Shown here in pieces: positions 32,690-43,100 of a stretch of DNA of 64,000 nucleotides. Made by a program: the position numbers and the translations under genes. The stretch comes from Tetraselmis striata (Eukaryota; Chlorophyta; Chlorodendrophyceae; Chlorodendrales; Chlorodendraceae): positions 1-64,000 of the forward strand of contig VCJN01000308.1 in NCBI GenBank assembly GCA_006384855.1, in the 5' to 3' direction. Positions within the stretch are counted from its first letter, which is position 1. The number at the start of each line of letters is the position of its first letter. The notes below the pieces were generated by a model. It was not told the origin of the DNA. It was given only the letters and a program-made list of their open reading frames with translations, and searched no databases.

Positions 32690-33230
32690 CTTGGCGACCG
32701 GCTGCCCCTATATGATTGCTCGAGGTACACCATGAGCTCCACGCTAAATACGCCGTGCAGGCGGAAGGCGTTGGCCCCGGTGCCGAAGGCGTTCGGGTCG
32801 TTCTCTGCCGCGTCCGCAAGCGCCTTTAAAATCTAAGCCTCTGTTCAGCCTCTGGCTCGACGGCAGTGGCGCCGTGGGGTGCGGCGCTGCTGCTGGCTTA
32901 TTGGGCTTGCGCAGTCGAAGCAAGGGGGTCTCGCTCCCGAGGGGCGGCGACACGATTAATTGTCAAGCTGCAAAACTATTAATGCGCATGTCAATGTTAT
33001 ATCGCAGCAAATGCCACCCACTTTAATGGTGACCGGCTGCGCCTCTATCGAGGGCGCGTCCGGCTCGACGCCAGTGGCGCGTTAGGCGACGATTAGCAAT
33101 CCGTAAAACTATTTATGCCCACAACATCATGATATCGCAGCAATATCAACGACCTTGGCGACCGGCTGTCCCTCTTTCAAGGGCGCCTCGTGCTCGATGG
33201 CAGTTGCGCGTTGTGTTCTTGCGGCGCCGG
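32690..33230. repeat. Degenerate tandem units with GGCGACCGGCTG core
   Basis: Words like GGCGACCGGCTGCCCCT (32693), GTGACCGGCTGCGCCTCT (33029) and GGCGACCGGCTGTCCCTCT (33157) are each followed by CTCGA-GGCAGT-GCGC-type sequence. The last two copies are offset by about 130 bases. These are diverged copies of one unit. Confidence 0.55.
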
Positions 33231-33359
33231 TAAATGACATGTACATGACATCGCCCGCGGCCTTGTAGATTGCACCATTTTAGTGGGACGACTTACGAGG
33301 TCGTGGATTGGACAACGCTCAAATATTGCCCTTGTCTCAATGTGATAAGGCATCCCCTC

Positions 33360-33364
<5 letters not shown>

Positions 33365-33441
<77 letters not shown>

Positions 33442-33540
33442 CGTGTGTGTGCGCGTGTGCGTGTGTGCGTAGTGCGTGGGTGCGTGCGTGTGTGCTTGTG
33501 CATACGTGCGTGTGCGTGTGCGTGCGCGCGTGTGTGTGTA
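33365..33540. repeat. (GT)n microsatellite
   Basis: A pure GT run of about 70 bases (33365-33433) is followed by an imperfect GTGCGT-type extension to about 33538. His/Thr and Cys/Val translations across it come from the repeat. Confidence 0.95.
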
Positions 33541-33889
33541 ATTTGCATAATGCTCTCATCAAGACATTCCTCAATTATATACAGCACAAAATTTCTCTCG
33601 CGGCAGCGCTCATTATCTTACTATACTATTACCGTATTCACACGAGTAGCGACCCCACATAGTAGTGTCTCAATCATCGCTCAATTATTGCAATGACGAT
33701 AACGATATTTAGCGGGCCGGGTTCCCCCCCTCCCTTCACGGCGCCCTGCTGGGAATGGAAATGTTTCCAGCTATGGTGTGGGGCCCTCCCTCACATTGCC
33801 TGTTTTGTTGCACATGTATCGCACTCCCGAAATGCTTTGCTCCGCGGGTTGGGGCTTGCCCCAACTCGCATTACGCGGGTTGGGGCTTG

Positions 33890-34098
33890 CCCCAAACGGA
33901 TATGGCGGACCTTAGTTTCGTTGTCAGTGCCGGGTATTTTGATGGCAGTGTTTTAGACGGTGATCCAACAGTAGCCTCCAATTAGTCTTGCGGAATGCTT
34001 CGTACATTTGCTTGTTGACTTTAACGGAGCGTCGCCTACCCAGGGCTTTCCGAAACTGGATCGCTGCCTAAACGGCCGTCGTAGAGACGTTGCAAGGG
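33890..34098 (+). repeat. Dispersed repeat, copy 1 (inverted copy at ~52.5 kb)
   Basis: TTGCTTGTTGACTTTAACGG plus AGCGTCGCCTACCCAGGGCT and ACTGGATCGCTGCCTAAAC match the reverse complement of 52460-52700 with about 80-85% identity by eye. A further fragment lies at 18750-18795. The two copies share the region upstream around GGGTATTTTGAT. This is probably part of the same retroelement family as the fossils in this window. Confidence 0.7.
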
Positions 34099-34165
34099 TT
34101 TTCGCAGCTAGACAGCGTAGATTTTGCATCAAAATGTACGGGGTCGGCTGGGACCGAAAGATCCA
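34099..34165. repeat. 67 bp repeat B, outer copy
   Basis: TTTTCGCAGCTAGACAGCGT through GACCGAAAGATCCA is repeated at 34722-34788 with a single visible difference. The second copy abuts the inside edge of the left end repeat of the 34.5-37.0 kb element. Confidence 0.85.
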
Positions 34166-34524
34166 CGACTGGTACGGGGCCGCCAGACCGGATGGTGTCC
34201 GGAAAGGCGCCGCACGTCCCGAGCCCCCGCCGGTGTTTGTAAATTACATGCCACCAGCGATCACGTGGCTCATCAGGACAGTACATTCCGCTATGCTGCT
34301 CTCGGCCTCTCATCACGGCTAAGATGCTGGGAAAGCCTGACTAATTGCTGCCGCACCTGGGCTTATCGGACACGCAACACCCCTGTGGGATGACGTATAT
34401 CAAAATGATATTCACTCCCCACCTCAGGTGCTTTCACAACTAACCAGACTAACCCTAATCTAAATCGAGCAGCATCCGGAAACGTACACACAAGCGACTA
34501 ATTGTCTCCGGGCGGGTGGGTGGG

Positions 34525-36983
34525 AGACAATATAGTCGGGTGCCTTCCAACAACTGAAGGCGCCCCCGGTCCGCGGCCGCCCTTTATACTCGGCTAAAGG
34601 GCGCCGCCGGACCGGCGCTGGCCGGTGCCGGCGTACCGGGCCGGCAGGGTCGTCACTTAACCCTGACGGCGCTGCGAAAACCAGGGTTTCCTAAGTCGTT
34701 CCTCCCAAGGAAACCCTACAGTTTTCGCAGCTAGACAGCGTATATTTTGCATCAAAATGTACGGGGTCGGCTGGGACCGAAAGATCCAACAGATGAAAGA
34801 ACAGTGGCCGGTCTGGCGGAGCCCGTACACGGACATATGTGAGTCAATTATACAGGGAATATCCCTATATAATCCACAGGACGCATAGGTTCTTCTCTGC
34901 TATGGCCCAGTGGCAATAACAAAGCGATCTGCCCATCAATAAAATCGGGGTGCTGCAGCGCGGAAGGGCGATTTGGCAGATGACTGGGTGGTGCGGGACC
35001 ATCAGCCCAGTTCATACGGTAGCCATGCCTGACCCAATCTCTGACTCGACTGACTCCGACTGATTCAGAGAAACTGTCCCAAAATAGCCAGCCTTTACGG
35101 ATAACACCGGCCGATTCCACAGGAGAATTGACGTCCAGAGCCGGCTCATGAGGAAGCTCAAATTTAGCTGACGTTAAAACCGTCACAAAATGCCAACGCC
35201 ACAGATAGCATCATAGTGGCTAGCAGGCAACCTGGATGACTGCTGCATGAATCAAACAATGAGTTTGAACTCGAAAATGTCTGGAACTGAAAATAGCAGT
35301 ATTTTCAAACTAAGTATCGCTCCGACACAACGGGAGATATGAATCGTCCCACAGGGTGTGCCGCCCTTTACACGAAAGCATCGCCGGCCAACTGATGGGA
35401 AGTTGCCGAGACAACTGCCAGTGGCAGCACAGAGTCGCAGGGACATCATATGTATTACACACGAGGTATCTCTCGGAGATACACCACCTAACATGTGACT
35501 CTCCCGGAGGAGATCAGAGCTGTTATGACACGAGCCTGAGCTCATCTCCCGGAGGAGGGCTAACAGTCGCCCGGAGGCCTAACTGCAGCTACATGAACAC
35601 CATCACTGGCCAGGCCAGGAGGATTGCAGACTCCACAGCTTCATCGACGTGCACTCGGGCAGTCCCTACTGAGGTGTCCCTTCCTTTGCCAGCGATAACA
35701 TGTGATGTCCGCAGCAGAAGACCGACCAGAAGGAGACTTCTCCTCGCGCCGGCCGCCCTCCCTCCGGTCGTCGCTCCCACGGTGAAAAGACTCGGGCTCG
35801 CGAGAAGAGGAAGAAGGCTTCTCGCGCGAAGAAGAAGAGGAAGGTTTCTTGGCCTTGACCTTCTCAATCGCCTTCTTCAGCTCCTTGTAGTCCGCTGAGC
35901 CCTTCCCGCCGAGAGGGTCCACTGCATCGAACTCCTTGGCGACTTCCGCGCCGTACTCGTGCTTCACATGCAGCTTCTTGCCACGCTTGTTAATCCGAAG
36001 AGCTACAGTGGTACACAAAGCCAGTGCCGCGGTGATCGTCTTGAACAGCTCCGCAGACGACGCTGGCGAGGAAGCAGAAAGATCGGTGCCGTCCTCAACC
36101 AAGTCACGCATAGGCTCCTCCGCCGGTGCCAAAAGGTCATAGATCTGGAAGACGTCGTCTAGGTCACGTTGAAGAATACGAGCATCAGCGGTATGGCGGC
36201 GGTGAACCTTACCATCTTTGTCCAGCCAGCCATCCTCGGGTGCGTGGATGGTGCGAGACGGAGCTTCCACAGCTGCAGGTTGAGTTGGTCTCTTGCCCTT
36301 GCGGTCGTAGTCGGCGTCCCCCTCCGCAACGCGTTTCGAAGCTGAAGCCGAAGTGGACGGACCGCTCGACGACGCGACTGCCTGCCTAAGCTCAGAGACC
36401 TCTCGTTCGATACGGGGTAGAGCAGCAGAAGTATCAGCAACTGCCTGTGTAGCGGCGACGAGAGGGGGAGATTCAGCTACCCTGTCTGCAGGTAGAGTGT
36501 CGCCACCTAGGACAGTGAGATGATTTTCGCGCGAAACGAGTTGCTCGCGAAGAGCTCTGCGAGACTCCAGTAACTCGTTCCAAACGAGTTCAAACTTGTC
36601 TACTGCTAAAACAGAGACGAGAAAGCAAGGCGACAGCACCACAAGCGAGACAAGGAGCCACGTCCAAGACGGACTCGCGGAGCGAGCCATGGTGAGTGCC
36701 GGGATCAAACACACTACAGAAAGCAGAAGAAATTTGAATTTTTGTAGTCGAAGATAAACGAAAATGTACCAGTCGTAGAAGACAATATAGTCGGGTGCCT
36801 TCCAACAACTGAAGGCGCCCCCGGTCCGCGGCCGCCCTTTATTTATACTCGGCTAAAGGGCGCCGCCGGACCGGCGCTGGCCGGTACCGGCGTACCGGGC
36901 CGGCAGGGTCGTCACTTAACCCTGACGGCGCTGCGAAAACCAGGGTTTCCTAAGTCGTTCCTCCCAAGGAAACCCTACAGTTT
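34525..36983 (-). mobile_element. Young gag-only retroelement with ~200 bp end repeats
   Basis: Direct repeats at 34525-34724 and 36781-36983 differ by one 4-base length change and about one substitution, indicating a recent insertion. Each repeat contains a GC-rich hairpin (CCGGTCCGCGGCCGCCCTTT pairing with its near complement). Between them, on the minus strand, lies one long gag-like frame (36714-35641, about 350 aa) with coiled-coil-rich and Lys/Ser/Arg-rich regions and a CCHC-knuckle-like C-terminus (GHLSRDC). No polymerase, integrase or recombinase is present, so the element is non-autonomous. The gag frame looks whole. The adjacent repeat-B copies hint at a tyrosine-recombinase type of element instead of a classical LTR element. 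Confidence 0.8.
34722..34788. repeat. 67 bp repeat B, inner copy
   Basis: Second copy of the 34099-34165 block, joined directly to the inner edge of the left end repeat. Confidence 0.85.
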
Positions 36984-37900
36984 CATTGATGCCAAATCTG
37001 TCCCGGGGGCGTTAAAAACACATTGGGTATGGGGTATTGATGTCAGTAGTATGTATGTAGTATGGATTATGCATTATGTATGTATTGTGCATTAAGTAGT
37101 ATGTAGTAAGTAGCAGGCTTAGCTGGCGTAGGTGTATTTCTTACAAACATATACCGCACATATTACAGTGGTATTAACATATATATCTGTGTACGATGAA
37201 CGAATATTTTTAACGTTAAAAACAGAGTGTACCAATATTCTCTCACGGCATGGGGTAGGTGGCCAACACACGTAGCTCGGCGATCATGGGAGGAAAACAC
37301 GTTTCTTTATGTCCAAATGTCGGCGTGCCGTGCGCTCAAACCGTTCACCGCCTAGCCGTGCAACATTTGTTACACTGGTAGTGCCGTACAACAGGCGCCG
37401 CGCGCGCCACGCGCACCGTCGCATTGGCCCTAGCACAACATGTGCACACTCTTTCATGGTTATCCTCGCAATGGCTGCAACGGCGTAGACTATGCGTTGG
37501 TTTACCGACTAGATGCGACCAAACCCAAATCATACCCATAAAAACATGCAGAGACTTTTGTGAGTTGCTGTATTATTCTTTCTCATCAATATCTTATTAA
37601 TACCTGTATCGTATCTTATTCTGCGCCGCTCCGAAACCATCCTCGGCAGCAAATAAATGCGCAGGCGAAAGAGGTTGGCCAATACGACAAATACGCATCC
37701 GCAGTAGAACTGTAGAACGCAATCGTCCCGCGCCGACCGCAACCCCCCCCCCCCCCCCCCACCGGCGGATGACTTCCCGCGGTCGGCACTCTTTACCTCT
37801 TTATCATACCAAACTGCCCACTTCGTTGTGTGCATCCCGACCAGCCCCCCTCCACGCTTTAAAAGCAAACCGGGTGCGTGTTCCACCGAGCGTGGTTCAG
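36984..37900. other. Intergenic; no gene recognised
   Basis: TATGTAGTA/TATGTATTG words iterate at 37040-37110. A short Cys-rich minus-strand frame (37539-37345) has no partner exons. A C-run lies at 37742-37760. The last ~140 bases probably contain the promoter of the DUF1764 gene. Confidence 0.45.
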
Positions 37901-37901
37901 T

Positions 37902-38749
37902 ATGGGGAAGAAGAACAAGGCGGCCAAGAAGGGTGGCGAGGCGGCGGGCAGTACATGTAGGGCGGCCGACGGCGGCGGCGACGCCAACACGGCGGCGGCG
38001 AATGATAGCAGCGCAGCCGCGGCGGCGGCGAGCGGCGGCAAGGGCAAGCGGAAGAGCGACATAGACGACATCTTCGGGGCGATAGCCGGCGACGGAGCCA
38101 GTAAGAAGGGCAAGGCGGCGCAGGTGGGGAGGGGGGGGGGGGGGCATTTCTTTCGCGCACAAGTCTGGACCGAGTTTGCCGGCCTTGCCGAGAAGTTTTC
38201 CTTGCGGCAGAGCCTAGTCCATTTCTCGGCAGTGTTGGCTGCTCATCCCCGGCAGGGCACCTAAGAGCTCACTTTCCCGCCGAAACGGCTGGCGTTTCCT
38301 GCAAAGTCGGTCGTCGTGGAAATCGCGAGGCCGGCGCTGACACGCCGTGCCCCAACCCCTCCCGTCACTCCTTTCCGCGCGCGCACACCCAGGAGGCGTC
38401 CAAATCGGTAGACAAGCAACCGGCCGAGGCCGAACCAAAGCCGAGGAAGTCGACAAAGGTGGGGGCTGGATTGGCGAGCGGTTGGCGCACACGGGCTTTC
38501 GGGATTCGATGTGCGTGGCACGGTGTGCGACGGCGACCCCGCGGGTAAGAGGGGGAGGAGGGGCTGACGCGCACCGGCTGCAACCGTGCGCAGGTGGAGG
38601 GCAACGTGGACGATATCTTTGGCGTCGAGGCCGCCAGGCAGCGCAAGCAGACAGAGGAGGGGTTCGCCATCTACCACGAGGACGAGCTGCGGATGAACCA
38701 GGGCGGCGACACCGACAAGTGTCCCTTCGACTGCACCTGCTGCTACTGA
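37902..38749 (+). CDS. DUF1764 family protein
   Basis: This family is small, eukaryotic and of unknown function. Exons 37902-38123, 38393-38458 and 38594-38749 join in phase 0 to give 147 aa. The N-terminus is Lys/Ala/Gly-rich (MGKKNKAAKKGG). A DDIFGAIAG motif follows at about residue 54, and a second, VDDIFGVEAARQRK, in the last exon. The C-terminus reads EGFAIYHEDELRMN ... CPFDCTCCY, the signature end of DUF1764 proteins (usually IYTEDEL and CPFDCDCCF). The Cys cluster suggests metal binding, but that is inference. Intron 1 opens with a G-run right after its GTGGGG donor. The middle exon is only 22 codons and its low complexity makes it the least certain part. Confidence 0.9.
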
Positions 38750-40095
38750 GAGATGCTGTTTACTGCATCGGGGGGGCTATCATTTGTAGAGGCAGGCACG
38801 TCGAGGCTGGCTGGCTGGTCGCAGAGCCCTGGCCAGTGTTGAGGTACCCGGCTACCCCTGTGAGGCGGGCTCCTACATTCGCCCTACGCACCGCACATAG
38901 CAGCGCCGGCTGAGAGGTGTGCAAGCAGGGCATCCGCACAAATAAATGCGCCCGGCACCTCCACGCCGCCACCACTTACTCACCTGAAGCTGCCACGTCC
39001 AGTCGTCATGGGCAGCCTCCTTCCGTTGCGTGGCTAGGAACCTTCCCTGCGGGTCAATCTAGTTCAAGGGACAGGAACCTTCCCGAGCAGACCCTCGCAG
39101 GCTGGGCTTTCGCTACGCGGCCACCGCTCTGAGGCCATGTGCATGTCACTCGCCTGACCCGGCACCCGGAGCTCGGGCCATCGTGGGGTTCGGAGCGGGG
39201 CAGGTGGCAGGCAGCACCCAGGCGGCGGCAGTGTAAGAAAACGGCACTGCATTGACACTGGCACCGTGCGGGCGATGATGGCGGCGTGGCTGTTGCGCAT
39301 CGCCGCACACTGCGACTGTCCCCCATCAGCAGCCTGGGAGCGCCGAGGTCGGAAAGGGATCGGGAATGGAGAGAGACATGCGCAGCGAGCTCGCTGCCTT
39401 TCCGTTTGCACATCGGTGGACCACCGCTGCGGCGATGAGCAGCCCAACCGCCCGCGGCCGCCGGCAACACCCACCCCCAAGCGCATCATGCCGCCGCCGA
39501 TCGCCAATGCTGCCATTGAAATTGAATTGAAACTTGCTTACAACTTTGCTCTTGCTTAGTCTTTGATGCGGAACATGCCAGCTGTCATACGGCCCGGCCG
39601 CGTGAACCCGCATAGGGTCCATCCACTAATGGCAAAGCTACCGATCACGTGATGGAAGGAGGCTTGGAAACGAAGGAAGGAGAAAACAAAGAAGCGAAGG
39701 AAGAGGATGGCCGGAAGCTTGAGCTGTAATTGCACTAGATGTGTTCCCTACAATGATGGCAGGCCCTCATAACAGCGCATTCTGAGCAGTGGAGAGCAGC
39801 AGGCTAGCACGTTGCAACCATTTTCGATTTTCTAGGAATGAAAGCGCGCAGTGTGCAGCCCTCTCAAGGCAAGGTTGATGCTGCCATTCCATGCTGACAT
39901 GCGCGGCGCCCTCCCCTTCCTAGCCCCCTCTCCCGGGAGACGACGGACTCTCGGTGGCGTAGAGGCAAAGCAGTGCGGATCTCTCGCAAAAACTATTAAG
40001 GCGTTTACAGAAATAATACTAGATATCTATGGCGCCGTGCCATTTGGTTATGACATATATGTAACCCGGCGATCGCGAGGCATTTCCGGCGGATG
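38750..40095. other. Intergenic between convergent genes; no gene recognised
   Basis: The stretch contains only short GC-rich shadow frames. A purine-rich patch lies at 39655-39720. It presumably holds the 3' UTRs of the DUF1764 gene and the Patched-like gene. A minus-strand TGTAA word at 40004-40008 is a candidate poly(A) signal for the latter. Confidence 0.5.
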
Positions 40096-40101
40096 GCTCC
40101 A

Positions 40102-43100
40102 TCAGACCTCGTCGGCGGCCGCCAGCAACTGCTTCCCGCCGGTGACCGTCGGCTCCGGCGACGGCGGCTCCGCGGAGTACACCGTGCTGGGGTTGGCCAG
40201 CGACAGCATCACAGGCAGCAGGAACACGCCGTGCGCCATACCAAGCATGGTGCAGAGCAGCAGCGCCTTGAAGAAGGTGGCGAACACGTACGAGCCGGAG
40301 CCGGCGAGCACCATGGTGGCGATCCAGGTGGAGATCACGCCTGCGGGGCACGGGCGAGGCGTCGTGGTCAACCGCGGCGCGCCCCGGGGGAGAGACACAC
40401 TTTGTCAGCAAACCATCACCAGCAGCTGGAAACCAACGCAGCCACGCCTTGGGTGTGCCATGTATGAGTGCCTTTGACCCCCCTTATAAAGGACCACACG
40501 TATCATGATGGAGCTCCGGGTGCATGTAGGTGCTCTACGTAGGGGGGAGGGTTGCAAAAGAGCAATACGTAGCGAATCCAAAGGGCGGATACGCTGTGCA
40601 TCGTTCCGGCAGGCGATGATGTCACGGATAGAGGCTGACCCGGGAGGGGGGGGGGGGGGGGGGCGCGCACCGTTCATGACGGCGGCGCCCATGTCCTCCA
40701 GCGCGGCGACCATGCGCTCGTTGCCCGTGCCCTCCTTGTGCAGGAAGGAGTGGGTGATGTGCACGGAGTAGTCCACCGACAGGCCGAGCGAGATGACAAC
40801 AAAGATGACGGAGACGTTGTCGATGGTGAGGCCCCAGAAGTGAATGAAGCCCAGAATCTCGATGACGATGAGGCAGACGTTGGCAAAGGTGATGAGCGAG
40901 CCGAGGGAGTGCACCAGCAGCACCACAATCACCAGCAGCACCATCACCAGCGCCAGCCCAATGTTGCGCAGCGCCTCGGTGCCGATGGACTTGTAGCCCT
41001 CGTAGGTCAGGAACTCTTCCGCAAAGGCAAAGGTGGCGCGGCCAATGACCTCGTGCGCCGCCACCGTCTCGCGCAGGGAGTCCATCGCCTTGACCTGAGG
41101 CCACAGGTTGACCACCGATCAGCATCGGCACCGGCACTTGCGTTCCTTGTTGCGGACACTCGCACGGGCGCCAGCATCTCCGGTATCACATGACAGCGGG
41201 TATCAATGCCACGATCCGCACTGGCAGTTGCAATAGCTCCGCCGCACTTGCGCGGGGATCATTTGGCATCATCTGAAAGTTGCGCAATGCTGCTGGCATT
41301 GCTCCTTGCTACCACCACCATCATCACGAGCTCCGCTGCAGGCACGGCATGGTAAGGGAAATGGTAGGGGAAATAGACACAAGTACAAGTTCCCGGGAGT
41401 GAACGGTTGGTGCCTTAATTATATAGGCTTAATTAGAAGGCTTTGTTGGACTAGTATCGGAGAGTAGCCTACGGTGACACGGGGTCCTACATACTACATA
41501 GTACAGACCGGACTGTCCATAATATGGGAAATAGTAGGGGATGACAGCGCGGTGAAGGGGCACCTGCTCATTGCTGTCCTTGAGGTAGATGTAGCTCGCG
41601 GAGATGCGCATGGTGACGACCCGGTCGCCGCTCCAGTGCAGATCGTTGGCGTACCGCGCGCCGGGACCGGATGTCGTGCGCGCATTCTGGCGAGTTGCGA
41701 CAGCGGCAACATCTCAGGGAGAAACTCCACCACGTACGCGAAGGCATACGCGGGCCACGGACGAGGAGGCGGCATACGAGAACATGTAATTGAGGTCGCA
41801 GCAGGTCGCGGGTCCGGAAAATGATGAACTTTTGCCGCATCATGTGGGAACATCCGTGTGGTATTTGTGGTATATTCCGATGCATTTCGAGGTAAATATC
41901 GCTTTCCCTCTCTTTACGCGCGAGGGAGGGGGGTTTAGGCAGAGGGGGGGGGGGGGGGGGGGGTTAACACACCAGGTCAGAGTAGAACGTGTCAGCATCC
42001 GGTGCGGTGGCGTGGAGCAGCAGCATCATGCCGGGGAGGTCGGAAACGGAGCAGTCCGACACCCACTCGTTGGCGCGCACGGCGTCGGCGATCTTCTGCA
42101 TGCGCTGCAGCAGCGCCTCGTCGTGGAGGTTGGTGCCCTCCAGGTCCATGTACACGAACACGTCCTCGCCCACCTCGTTCAGGGCCGAGTCCGCCGCTTG
42201 CACAAACTCGTCCAGGTAGGAGCCCGGCGGGATGAAGTTGCGTGTGTCGCCTGCAACCTGCCACCACGAGGGAATCACCACGCCACAGCCGTCAGTGCCG
42301 CCCGACAAGCAGGCCGAATGAACACCGCGTCCCGAGTTTGCGTCCCATACCGTCTCATGATTGTGGCCCATACCCTAACATTTCATCGGGTTAATTGGGG
42401 GGAGGGGGGGTACAAACACGAACATACATACATACATACATACATACACATATTAATACTACATATCTATGTATTTAGTCGTATTACTTCATTCTTACAT
42501 ATTCTCATTCCTGTACTTTTATCCTTATTTAGATAGTTATTCATTATTCTTATTGTACGTTCTCCTTATACATGATTCTTATACAGTCTTATACTCATTG
42601 TTATCACCATACATTATTCTTAATCTTATTACAGCTATTGCATTCTTATATACATTCTTATTCCTATATTTTCATGCCTATATCATAATATATTTTTCAT
42701 TCACAACATTATCTTTACTATACACATAATTATAAAATACAGTGAAAGTGAACTGGAAGGGTGGTTACGGTATATTTCTGCCTCATGACCCACAATGGCA
42801 ATGTCCTGTAATATCCCATAATTCTGCGCCCTGATGGCCCACGTGGCTCCACGTGGCATCCAATAATTGAGTGCCCGCCTTCGATAGCCCACACTGCCCT
42901 GAGTGTGGCGCGTGTTTTGCCTTTGCCTGCTCCCCCACCTCCCCCCCGCCACCCAGCGCCACCCAGCGCCAACCGCGCCGCACCTTGATCTGGGACATGC
43001 CGTATGCGCCGGTGCCAATGATGGCGGCGAAGCAGAGCAGCAGCACGGTTTTGGGGATGGGCTTGCTGATGAAGCGGCCGATGGCGCCCAGGATGCGCTG

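Noticed and set aside
33177-33696. His/Thr and Cys/Val repeat proteins
   Set aside because: Translations of the (GT)n microsatellite on both strands.
37345-37539. Minus-strand Cys-rich frame (CSHCEDNHERVCTCC ... CNKCC) as a zinc-ribbon gene
   Set aside because: Short, without partner exons, promoter context or a recognisable family. The Cys pattern alone is not enough.
39054-39559. Overlapping frames on both strands between the DUF1764 and Patched-like genes
   Set aside because: No splice chain, no domains, mutually overlapping. Typical of GC-rich intergenic DNA.
41790-42536. Plus-strand open frame of 248 codons
   Set aside because: It lies antisense to exon 7 of the Patched-like gene, which has clear family motifs and splice sites. 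The frame has none.
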